In this document: piece by piece, positions 32,914 through 40,339 of the stretch
Position numbering within the stretch: the stretch's first letter is position 1
Layout: each line of letters opens with the position of its first letter
Origin: CAYVTV01 sp964454295
Lineage (GTDB): Bacteria > Bacteroidota > Bacteroidia > Bacteroidales > GCA-2748055
NCBI GenBank assembly: GCA_964454295.1
Contig: CAYVTV010000001.1
Coordinates: 3,660-67,659, forward strand
Reading direction: 5' to 3'
Length of the DNA stretch: 64,000 nucleotides
The notes under the pieces: generated by a model
Told to the model about the DNA's origin: nothing
Seen by the model: the letters and a program-made list of their open reading frames with translations, nothing else
Database searches by the model: none
Position numbers and translations under genes: made by a program

Positions 32914-35097
32914 ATGGCCAGAAAAGGAAAAAACAGAAAACAGAATTTATTCAACAAGGATACACTCACCGGTAAGGTGGTTGGCATCTTTTCGAACAAT
33001 CCTGCCAAAACATATAATTACAAGCAGCTTTCAAAATTCCTGGGGATAAAAGACCAGAATATTCGCCAGCTGGTAATCCAGGTACTCGATGAACTAAAGG
33101 CCAGTGAACAGCTGGAGGAGATTGAAACCGGCAGGTATAAGTTCAAGCCACGGGCAGGATATATTACGGGTAAGATTGACATGACCCAGCATGGGTATGC
33201 CTTTGTGGTAACGGAAGAGATTGAGGATGATGTGTTCATTGCGCGTAACCTGCTGCATTCAGCACTGGATGGCGACCTGGTGAAGGTGTATGTTTACCCC
33301 CGTCGCAGCAGGGAAACAAGGTACGAGGGAGAGGTTATACAGGTCATTGAAAGAGCGCGGGATACTTTTGTGGGCACGGTGGAGATATCGAAACATTTTG
33401 CGTTTCTTGTTTCCGACAATAAGAAGATGCCCTACGATCTGTTTATTTCGCTCGACAGGCTGAAAGGCGCGAAGAACGGGCAGAAAGCCATAGCCAGGGT
33501 CATTGAATGGCCGGCGGGAATGAAAAATCCGGTGGCAGAAATTGTCGAAGTCCTCGGTAATCCCGGTGAGAATGATGTGGAGATGCACGCTATCCTCGCG
33601 GAGTTTGACCTGCCTTTCCGGTTTAAACCTGAATTAAATTCAGAGGCAGAAAAGATCAGTGAACGGATAACTGACAAGGACATTGCAGAGAGGAGAGATT
33701 TCAGGAATATTCCTGCATTTACCATTGACCCTGAAGATGCGAAGGACTTTGATGATGCATTGTCGCTGAGGAAACTCGATAACGGCCATTTCGAAGTGGG
33801 TGTGCATATCGCCGACGTTTCCCACTATGTGAGGCCAAAGACCGTTATCGATGATGAAGCTTATGAGCGGGCGACTTCGGTATACCTGGTGGACAGGACC
33901 ATTTCCATGCTGCCGGAAAAGATATCCAATAACATATGTTCCCTGCGTCCGGATGAGGATAAACTGTGTTTCTCGGCTGTCTTCGAGTTGAACGTGAATG
34001 CTGAGGTCATCAGGGAATGGTTCGGCAGGACGGTCATTCGTTCCCGCAAACGCTTTAATTACGAGGAGGCCCAGGATATCATCATGGGAAAAGACGGTCC
34101 GGTGAAGGAAGAGGTACTCGAACTGCACAGGCTGGCACAGATAATGAAAAAGCGGAGGTCCGACCAGGGATCCATTGGTTTCGACAAGGTGGAGGTTAAA
34201 TTCCATCTCGATGAGAAAGGATTTCCCACGGGAGTATTCTTCAGCGAACAGAAGGAATCAAACCAGCTGATAGAGGAATTTATGCTCCTGGCCAACAAAC
34301 GCGTTGCCGAATTTGTCCATAATGGCTGTGTGTATATACAGGATAAAAAGAATAAAAATGTAACGGGGAAGACAACAGAGAAGGGAAAGACCTTTGTGTA
34401 CCGTATACACGACAACCCCGATCCGCAGAAGCTGGAATCATTCTCTAAGTTTGTGAAGAAGTTCGGGTATAATCTGGAACTGGGTCCGGGGAGAAAGTCC
34501 GCCCTGTCGTTCAATAAACTCCTCGAAGATGTGGAAGGCAAAAAAGAGCAGAACCTTATCGAAACCCTGGCGCTGAGATCAATGGCCAAGGCAAGATATT
34601 CAACTGGCAATATAGGGCATTACGGACTTGCCTTTCCGTTCTATACCCATTTTACCTCACCGATACGGAGATATCCCGACCTTATGGTGCACCGGCTCCT
34701 GCATCATTATATGAACGGCGGGGAACAAAAGAGTAAGATCAGATACGAGAAGAGATGCGATCATGCCTCAGAAATGGAAAGAAGAGCCATGGATGCGGAA
34801 AGGGCTTCGATCAAATATAAACAGGTCGAGTTTATGAGGGATAAAGTGGGACAGGCCTTCAGGGGCATCATCTCAGGCCTTACCAACTGGGGAATATATG
34901 TGGAGATCATCGAAAATAAGTGCGAGGGAATGGTGAGCCTGCAAAGCCTGACAGATGATTTTTATGAGTTCGATGAGGAAAATTATACCCTAAAGGGGAG
35001 GTATAGCAAAAAATCCTTCCAGCTGGGTGATGAAATAGAAATTGAAGTGAAGAATGTGAATATGGCAAAACGTCAGCTTGATTTCGGGTTTGTGTAA
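32914..35097 (+). CDS. rnr: Ribonuclease R (RNB family 3'-5' exoribonuclease)
   Basis: 727 aa from the ATG at 32914 (MARKGKNRKQ), chosen because the upstream open frame is entirely repeat sequence. Order: winged-helix at about 15-75, cold-shock domains at about 80-230, RNB catalytic domain with DPEDAKDFDDA at about 273-283 carrying the metal-binding Asp residues, and a C-terminal S1 domain (FRGIISGLTNWGIYVEII). It degrades structured RNA, including hairpins. It lies between two palindromes that could themselves form such RNA. Confidence 0.95.
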   Translation: MARKGKNRKQNLFNKDTLTGKVVGIFSNNPAKTYNYKQLSKFLGIKDQNIRQLVIQVLDELKASEQLEEIETGRYKFKPRAGYITGKIDMTQHGYAFVVTEEIEDDVFIARNLLHSALDGDLVKVYVYPRRSRETRYEGEVIQVIERARDTFVGTVEISKHFAFLVSDNKKMPYDLFISLDRLKGAKNGQKAIARVIEWPAGMKNPVAEIVEVLGNPGENDVEMHAILAEFDLPFRFKPELNSEAEKISERITDKDIAERRDFRNIPAFTIDPEDAKDFDDALSLRKLDNGHFEVGVHIADVSHYVRPKTVIDDEAYERATSVYLVDRTISMLPEKISNNICSLRPDEDKLCFSAVFELNVNAEVIREWFGRTVIRSRKRFNYEEAQDIIMGKDGPVKEEVLELHRLAQIMKKRRSDQGSIGFDKVEVKFHLDEKGFPTGVFFSEQKESNQLIEEFMLLANKRVAEFVHNGCVYIQDKKNKNVTGKTTEKGKTFVYRIHDNPDPQKLESFSKFVKKFGYNLELGPGRKSALSFNKLLEDVEGKKEQNLIETLALRSMAKARYSTGNIGHYGLAFPFYTHFTSPIRRYPDLMVHRLLHHYMNGGEQKSKIRYEKRCDHASEMERRAMDAERASIKYKQVEFMRDKVGQAFRGIISGLTNWGIYVEIIENKCEGMVSLQSLTDDFYEFDEENYTLKGRYSKKSFQLGDEIEIEVKNVNMAKRQLDFGFV

Positions 35098-35108
35098 ATA
35101 TTCTAGGG

Positions 35109-35229
35109 AACCACAAAGGAACACAAAGGATATCACGAAGGACACAAAGGGCAATCATTCAGCAATATGGACTTCGTGTCCTTCGTGAAAAACCTTCGTG
35201 TCCTTCGTGGTTAAATACGTAATGCTGTT
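35109..35229. repeat. CACGAAGG palindrome, copy 10, everted arm order
   Basis: Right-type arms come first (AACCACAAAGGAACACAAAGG region), then a 21-bp spacer (35151-35171), then left-type arms ending CTTCGTGGTTAA and ATACGTAATG. This is the same everted order as at 22681 and around the GxxExxY gene. Confidence 0.92.
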
Positions 35230-35255
35230 AAAGAAACTTTAATCCTCAAAACAAA

Positions 35256-35639
35256 ATGCACAAAACATTCATCTTTATATCACTGATACTCACACTTACC
35301 AGTTGTTCGGAAGAATTTTCACGATTCAGCCACCGGCGTACTATCCCTAAGAACAAATTCGTATCTATCCTTGCAGAGATACATATTATGGAAGCTATTA
35401 CCGGCAAGTCGGAATACTACAGGAAATATTCCTCAAAAGACACCCTCGATATTTACGGGCCTATAATACAGAAGTATGGTTATAGCAGGGAACAATTCGA
35501 CTCCACCGTAGCTTCTTATGTGAGGAAGCCGGAGATATATGAGAAAATATATAATGAAGTGCTGATGAAACTCAACTATATGCTGGACACGCTCCGAAAA
35601 AATGATCCTATGTTTGAAAGGTTGTCGCCATACGAATAA
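35256..35639 (+). CDS. DUF4296 lipoprotein
   Basis: 127 aa. Residues 1-17 are a lipoprotein signal with lipobox LTSC (Cys 17). The body has the DUF4296 pattern: IPKNKFVSILAEIHIMEA at about 31-48 and YGYSREQFDSTVASYVRKPE, with a helical C-terminus (YNEVLMKLNYMLDTL). It is a small envelope protein of Bacteroidota with unknown role. It is 4 bp upstream of the amidohydrolase-like gene, an arrangement I recall from related genomes. Confidence 0.82.
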   Translation: MHKTFIFISLILTLTSCSEEFSRFSHRRTIPKNKFVSILAEIHIMEAITGKSEYYRKYSSKDTLDIYGPIIQKYGYSREQFDSTVASYVRKPEIYEKIYNEVLMKLNYMLDTLRKNDPMFERLSPYE

Positions 35640-35643
35640 TATC

Positions 35644-36177
35644 ATGGAAACCAGGAGAATATCGGCTCATTATATAATTCCGGGACACACCGCATCCCTG
35701 AAGTATGGCATTGTGGAATTCAGCAGTGACGGCACCATACTACAGTTGACAGATACAGGGGGAGAATTCAGGGAGACAGCAGGGCTTGAATTTTACAGCG
35801 GCATAATCACACCGGGGTTTATTATATCCCCGTTTTTAAAAGACCTGGCGGAAATGAGCAATGAGACACCTGAATTCCCCTATTTAGATGAATTTTTAAG
35901 CTGGGTGGGAAGTATAATGAAGGTGAGGATTGCAGATGACCCTGCTGAATCCTTAAAGATACTGAAATATATGTTGATAATCCAGGAACGGAATCCTTCT
36001 ATGAGTCTTTCTGAACTCATCTCCAGGCTTACCTGGCTGGCTGCCTGTAGTTTGGGTATACAAAATGAACTTGGTTCACTGCAACCCGGACGTAAACCGG
36101 GAATAAACCTCCTGACGCATTTGGATATGCATAATATGAAGCTAACGGAGGAAACGAAAATAATGGTTATAATGTAG
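35644..36177 (+). CDS. Amidohydrolase-related protein lacking the catalytic barrel
   Basis: 177 aa from the ATG at 35644. The N-terminal 65 residues (ISAHYIIPGHTASLKYGIVE ... EFYSGIITPGFII) match the first part of cytosine-deaminase-like amidohydrolases, where the metal motif H-x-H normally follows at once; here it reads SPFLKDLAEM. The C-terminal part (NPSMSLSELISRLTWLAACS, LGIQNELGSLQPGRKPGINL) matches the last part of the same family. About 200 residues of TIM barrel and all metal ligands are missing, yet the frame is open. The stop TAG lies in a GTAGAGACG dispersed repeat. It may be a stable beta-sandwich remnant or a decaying gene. Confidence 0.65.
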   Translation: METRRISAHYIIPGHTASLKYGIVEFSSDGTILQLTDTGGEFRETAGLEFYSGIITPGFIISPFLKDLAEMSNETPEFPYLDEFLSWVGSIMKVRIADDPAESLKILKYMLIIQERNPSMSLSELISRLTWLAACSLGIQNELGSLQPGRKPGINLLTHLDMHNMKLTEETKIMVIM

Positions 36178-36220
36178 AGACGTGCCTCGTGTAGAGACGT
36201 GCCATGAGGCACGTCTCTAC
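36174..36220. repeat. GTAGAGACG dispersed palindrome
   Basis: A perfect 13-bp hairpin GTAGAGACGTGCC / GGCACGTCTCTAC around ATGA (36191-36220), preceded by an extra half copy at 36174-36188 that contains the upstream stop codon. I recall similar GTAGAGACG palindromes in many Bacteroidota and cyanobacteria. Confidence 0.9.
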
Positions 36221-36279
36221 TAAGGCATAATTAATTATATTCAGACAAATCAGATTTATCCTGTATAACCAGTAACCTA

Positions 36280-36350
36280 CTTTACAAACTTTCAATTTTC
36301 AACTTTCAAACTTTACAAACTTTACAAACTTTACAAACTTTCAACTTTAT
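36280..36350. repeat. Low-complexity ACTTTACAA-type tandem repeats upstream of the histidine kinase
   Basis: About seven imperfect 9-bp units (ACTTTACAA, ACTTTCAA) ending 11 bp before the kinase ATG. The words are the inverse of the AAAGTTG units at 19671. Confidence 0.8.
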
Positions 36351-36360
36351 ATACTGATCC

Positions 36361-37401
36361 ATGAAATCCTCATCACCCAAAGAACTTGCTGCATTCATCG
36401 CTCTGCTAATAACTTCCATATTTGCAGGGACTTTATTTATATCCGGACTGGTTAATCCCGGAAAATTATGGCTGGCAATAGTCATAGCAGCATCTGCATT
36501 TTTTATAATAACTTATGTTATTGTGTATTACACCCTTACCAGTTTTATCTTTGAAAAGATACAGCCTATTTATAAAACCATTCATGAGTATGCCATATCG
36601 CAAAAGGAATTAAAGAAGCAGATGGATAAGGATATCATATCGCATGTCAATAAGGAGGTGGAAGACTGGGCAGATAAAAAAACCAGAGAAATAAAAAAGT
36701 TAAAACAGCTTGAGAAATACCGGAAGGATTTTATGGGGAATGTGATGCATGAGTTAAAGACTCCTGTGTTTAATATTCAGGGATATATTCTGACATTGCT
36801 GGACGGTGGTCTTGAGGATCCTTCCATCAACAGGCTGTACCTTGAGAGGACGGAGAAAAGCATCAATCGTATGATATCCATTGTAGAGGACCTGGAGTCG
36901 ATATCGAGGCTGGAGTCAGGAGAGTTGAAACTGGTTATGGAAGAGTTTGATATAGTGAAACTTGTGGATGAGGTGTTCGAGATGCTTGAGATCAGGGCAA
37001 AACAGAAGGACATAAAACTTCATTTTGCAGCAAACTACAATAAACCGATCAGGGTTATCGCCGACAGGAGAAGGATTCAGGAAGTGATGAATAACCTGCT
37101 GATCAATTCAATCAGTTATGGTAAGAAACAGGGAAAGACTACAGTATCCTTTATGGATATGGGAGAAATAATTCTGGTGGATGTAAGCGATAACGGCATT
37201 GGCATTCCGGAGAAAGATATGCCAAGGATCTTTGAGAGGTTTTACCGTACCGACAGATCCCGGTCGCGTGACCAGGGAGGTACAGGATTGGGATTGTCCA
37301 TTGTGAAGCATATCATCGAAGCCCATAATCAAACCATCAATGTAAGAAGTGTGCCGGATAAGGGAAGCTCGTTCGCGTTTACTATGAAAAAGCATAAATG
37401 A
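36361..37401 (+). CDS. Sensor histidine kinase, PhoR-like, without adjacent response regulator
   Basis: 346 aa. Two membrane helices at about 9-60 with almost no periplasmic loop, a coiled coil at about 75-118, the HisKA H-box FMGNVMHELKTPVFN (phosphorylated His about 130), then the ATPase domain: N-box NNLLINSISYG, G1 VDVSDNGIGIP, F-box RIFERFYR and G2 GGTGLGLSIVKHI. It would sense a membrane or cytoplasmic cue and phosphorylate a response regulator. No regulator gene is beside it, so the partner is encoded elsewhere or lost. Confidence 0.93.
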   Translation: MKSSSPKELAAFIALLITSIFAGTLFISGLVNPGKLWLAIVIAASAFFIITYVIVYYTLTSFIFEKIQPIYKTIHEYAISQKELKKQMDKDIISHVNKEVEDWADKKTREIKKLKQLEKYRKDFMGNVMHELKTPVFNIQGYILTLLDGGLEDPSINRLYLERTEKSINRMISIVEDLESISRLESGELKLVMEEFDIVKLVDEVFEMLEIRAKQKDIKLHFAANYNKPIRVIADRRRIQEVMNNLLINSISYGKKQGKTTVSFMDMGEIILVDVSDNGIGIPEKDMPRIFERFYRTDRSRSRDQGGTGLGLSIVKHIIEAHNQTINVRSVPDKGSSFAFTMKKHK

Positions 37402-37416
37402 ATTTTCGGGGGGGGG

Positions 37417-37507
37417 TAACCACGAAGGACACAAAGGTTAACCACGAAGGACACGAAGTTTAAATACAGAAGGACACGAAGGTTAACACAAAGGAATACG
37501 AAGGGTT
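37417..37507. repeat. CACGAAGG family, copy 11, direct tandem of right-type arms
   Basis: TAACCACGAAGGACACAAAGG followed directly by TTAACCACGAAGGACACGAAG and two further partial units. Only one arm type is present, so this copy cannot form the usual hairpin. Confidence 0.9.
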
Positions 37508-37607
37508 ACAAATTTTTTATTAATACTATATTTTTTTTCTCAATCAACTGTATCTTTTCCGTCTCAATGAACAGGTCGATATAAAGAGCTAATTTCTGTT
37601 CGGCGGA
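37506..37607 (-). pseudogene. C-terminal remnant of an unidentified gene (copy 2)
   Basis: Read on the - strand: SAEQKLALYIDLFIETEKIQ, LIEKKNIVLIKNL and a stop. It is similar to the remnant at 22845-22913, with DNA similarity extending upstream to about 37636 (CTCCTGGAAAAATGACGAAA). The two copies are on opposite strands 15 kb apart. Confidence 0.5.
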
Positions 37608-37745
37608 TTTTCATTTCGTCATTTTTCCAGGAGTTGCCACCCCTGGCTATTAAATTGATGCCCCGGGGCAGGGCGAGACGTGTTGAAACGTGTATCTACA
37701 ACGTCGTTCTTCCCCTCTGTGTCCCTCTGTGTCCCTTTGCCCCGC

Positions 37746-37889
37746 GATCCCGCGATCCCTCGATCCCCTGATCCCCTGATCCCCTGATCCCCTGATCCCT
37801 CGATCCCCTGATCCCCTGATCCCCTGATCCCTCGATCCCCTGATCCCCTGATCCCTCGATCCCCTGATCCCTCGATCCCGTGATCCCTT
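37746..37889. repeat. 8-bp minisatellite, 18 units of GATCCCCT/GATCCCTC
   Basis: Eighteen head-to-tail 8-bp units with variants GATCCCCT, GATCCCTC, GATCCCGC, GATCCCGT and GATCCCTT. Four units of the same family occur at 20762. The array is downstream of cysS. Confidence 0.97.
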
Positions 37890-37916
37890 CCCCCGTCACT
37901 CGTCACTCGTCACTCG

Positions 37917-39383
37917 TCACTTCCCCCACTTCCACTCCGTCCCCTCCTTCACATCCCTGATCTCAATCCCTATTTTCTGCAACTCCTCACGTATCTGGTC
38001 GGAGAGAGTGAAATCCTTTTTTTCTTTGGCGCCCTGCCGTATTTTCAGGATGGCATCCACCAGCAGGTTTGTCTTTTCCGTATCATGATCTGCATCGTCT
38101 TTCGCAAGTCCCAATACATCGAAAATGAAGGTATTAAAAAACGAGGAAAGGTCTGAAAGGTCGGCTTCAGAGATCTGTTGTTTTCCTTCCCTGAGGATAT
38201 TGATCATTTTAACAGCTTCGAAGAGAGAAGCTATGGCCGCGGGGCTGTTCAGGTCATCGTCCATGGCCTCAATACAGGCTTTTTTGATACGTGTTATGTC
38301 AACGGTAGATTTGCCGGCAGGTGTTATCCTGGTGAGATTTTCAATGGCTTCCGTAAGTCGCTGCAATCCCTTTTCTGCTGCCAGCAGGGCATCATTGGAG
38401 AAGTCGAGCGTTCCCCTGTAATGTGCCTGAAGAATGAAAAAGCGTACGGTCATAGGCGAATAAGCCTTATCCAGCAGCTTATGCGAGCCGGAGAACAGCT
38501 CATCGAGGGTGATAAAGTTACCCAGCGACTTACCCATTTTTTGTCCGCCGATGGTTATCATGTTATTATGCATCCAGTAACGCACCGACTCTTTACCGTT
38601 GGCGGCCACTGTCTGTGCTATCTCGCATTCATGATGGGGGAAGAGAAGGTCCATGCCGCCACCGTGAATATCAAAGACCTTACCCAGGTATTTTTCCGAC
38701 ATCGCGGAGCATTCGACATGCCAGCCGGGAAACCCTTCTCCCCAGGGCGAAGGCCACCGCATTACATGAGAGGGACCCGCTTTTTTCCATATGGCAAAAT
38801 CCAGCGGACTGCGTTTCTCGGAGCTGCCTTCCAGCTCCCTGGTGTTGGCAAGCAGCTCATCCGTTTTTCTTCCCGATAATTTACCATAGGCATGATCACG
38901 GCTGAACTTCTGTACGTCAAAATATACCGATCCGTTTACCTCATAAGCATATCCGGCATCCAGTATTTTCTTTATCATCTCCTGCTGTTCAATAATATGG
39001 CCTGAGGCCTGGGGTTCTATCGATGGCGGCAGAACATTCAGCAGCCGCATATTATCATGGTAACGGTTAATATAGTATTGTACAACCTCCATAGGTTCCA
39101 GTTGCTCCAGCCTGGCTTTCTTCCCCACTTTATCCTCACCCTCATCCGCATCATTCTCCAGATGCCCTACATCAGTGATGTTACGCACATACCTTACTTT
39201 ATAGCCCAGGTATGTCAGATACCTGAACAGCAGATCGAAAGTTATCGCAGGCCTGGCATGACCCAGATGAGCATCACCATAAACTGTCGGCCCGCAGACA
39301 TACAGGCCTGCATGAGGGGGATTTAAAGGGATGAATTCTTCCTTCCTGCGGGTGAGGGTGTTATAGATCCAGAGTTTTTCCAT
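37917..39383 (-). CDS. cysS: Cysteinyl-tRNA synthetase
   Basis: 488 aa, full length. LYVCGPTVYGDAHLGHARP at about 28-45 gives the zinc-binding Cys30 and HLGH (HIGH). GWHVECSAMS and DLLFPHHECE carry the other zinc ligands. KMGKSLGN near residue 280 is the KMSKS loop with Gly, as in many Bacteroidota. It charges tRNA-Cys in the cytoplasm. The 3' end runs straight into 7-bp and 8-bp tandem repeats. A palindrome lies 22 bp upstream of the start. Confidence 0.97.
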   Translation of the reverse strand: MEKLWIYNTLTRRKEEFIPLNPPHAGLYVCGPTVYGDAHLGHARPAITFDLLFRYLTYLGYKVRYVRNITDVGHLENDADEGEDKVGKKARLEQLEPMEVVQYYINRYHDNMRLLNVLPPSIEPQASGHIIEQQEMIKKILDAGYAYEVNGSVYFDVQKFSRDHAYGKLSGRKTDELLANTRELEGSSEKRSPLDFAIWKKAGPSHVMRWPSPWGEGFPGWHVECSAMSEKYLGKVFDIHGGGMDLLFPHHECEIAQTVAANGKESVRYWMHNNMITIGGQKMGKSLGNFITLDELFSGSHKLLDKAYSPMTVRFFILQAHYRGTLDFSNDALLAAEKGLQRLTEAIENLTRITPAGKSTVDITRIKKACIEAMDDDLNSPAAIASLFEAVKMINILREGKQQISEADLSDLSSFFNTFIFDVLGLAKDDADHDTEKTNLLVDAILKIRQGAKEKKDFTLSDQIREELQKIGIEIRDVKEGTEWKWGK

Positions 39384-39405
39384 TAAAAAATGATATTTTT
39401 ATAAC

Positions 39406-39508
39406 CCCTTCGTGTCCCTTCGTGAAAACCTTTGTGTCCTTTGTGGTTAACCTTAAAACGTATTTAACCACGAAGGACACGAAGGATGGCACAAAGGGAC
39501 ACGAAGGG
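39406..39508. repeat. CACGAAGG palindrome, copy 12
   Basis: Between ribE and cysS, both on the - strand. Loop CCTTAAAACGTAT in reverse orientation. Confidence 0.95.
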
Positions 39509-39516
39509 AGACGTTA

Positions 39517-40122
39517 TTATTTTTTTGCTGCCATCTGCTGTTTCAATATCCTTGCAATATACTTCCCGATAATGTCAAATTCAATGTTTACCACTGTCCC
39601 TTCCCTGAAGGTATGAAAGTTGGTAACATTATACGTATAAGGGATAATAGCCACTTCAAATGAATTTTCCCGTGAATTTACAACCGTAAGGCTCACACCG
39701 TTGACAGACACGGACCCTTTTTCCACAGTCAGATATTCATCATTAACTGCATCGTACCTGAAGCTGTAATACCAGCTTCCTTCAGATTCACGAACAACGG
39801 TGCAGACAGCAGTGGTGTCAACATGACCCTGCACCATATGACCGTCGAGGCGCCCATCCATCTTCATGCTCCTTTCCAGGTTCACCTCATCCCCCGGCTG
39901 TAATAAACCCAGATTCGATTTAATGAGCGTTTCCTTTATGGCGGTCACTGTATAGGTATTTCCCTCTATGGCCACAACCGTGAGGCATACCCCGTTATGC
40001 GAGACACTCTGATCGATCTTCAGCTCATCAACAAATGAACAGGTCATGGTGATGTGCACGTTCTCTTTTTCTTTTTCAATTTTAACAACCGTAGCTGTTT
40101 CTTCAACAATTCCAGAAAACAT
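39517..40122 (-). CDS. ribE: Riboflavin synthase alpha chain
   Basis: 201 aa, family length. It is made of two lumazine-binding repeats: MFSGIVEETATV...VSHNGVCLTVV in the first and GHMVQGHVDTTAVC...VEKGSVSVNGVSLTVV in the second. It dismutates two 6,7-dimethyl-8-ribityllumazine molecules into riboflavin in the cytoplasm. It stands alone, with no other rib gene nearby, and is framed by palindromes at both ends. Confidence 0.97.
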   Translation of the reverse strand: MFSGIVEETATVVKIEKEKENVHITMTCSFVDELKIDQSVSHNGVCLTVVAIEGNTYTVTAIKETLIKSNLGLLQPGDEVNLERSMKMDGRLDGHMVQGHVDTTAVCTVVRESEGSWYYSFRYDAVNDEYLTVEKGSVSVNGVSLTVVNSRENSFEVAIIPYTYNVTNFHTFREGTVVNIEFDIIGKYIARILKQQMAAKK

Positions 40123-40137
40123 AATATTATTATTTTT

Positions 40138-40231
40138 CCTTTGTGCCCTTTGTGAAACCCTTAGTGTCCTTCGTGGTTAATTTTTTTTACCACAAAGGAC
40201 ACAAAGGATGCACAAAGTACACGCGAAGGGG
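40138..40231. repeat. CACGAAGG palindrome, copy 13
   Basis: Between divergent ribE and ileS. The loop is reduced to TTAATTTTTTTTACC, without the ACGTA core. Confidence 0.95.
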
Positions 40232-40291
40232 TTAAATGACACCTCAAAAATACAAATTAAACCTTAAAAACGGTTTAAACTATTTTTTTTC

Positions 40292-40299
40292 TAACTTTG
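40292..40299 (+). promoter_or_regulatory. Bacteroidota -7 promoter element of ileS (TAACTTTG)
   Basis: TAACTTTG fits TAnnTTTG, 40 bp before the ileS ATG. The start is preceded by AAGGAG at 40328-40333, an unusually clear ribosome site for this phylum. Confidence 0.55.
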
Positions 40300-40339
40300 T
40301 GCGATTTTTATTAAACTGTATTATTTAAGGAGTTTAAGG

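Larger units (their letters stand above)
37402..37916. other. 515-bp gene-free interval rich in repeats
   Basis: Contains, in order, a CACGAAGG-type repeat (37417-37507), a - strand coding remnant (37506-37607), a CCACCCCTGG/CCCCGGGGC-rich segment (37628-37690), an 18-unit 8-bp array (37746-37889) and about four 7-bp GTCACTC units (37895-37921) that run into the end of cysS. No intact gene is seen. Confidence 0.8.

Noticed and set aside
37746..37889. CRISPR array or coding repeats (open frames rich in Gly-Asp-Arg on the - strand)
   Set aside because: It is an 8-bp minisatellite; the open frames come from the lack of stops in the unit.
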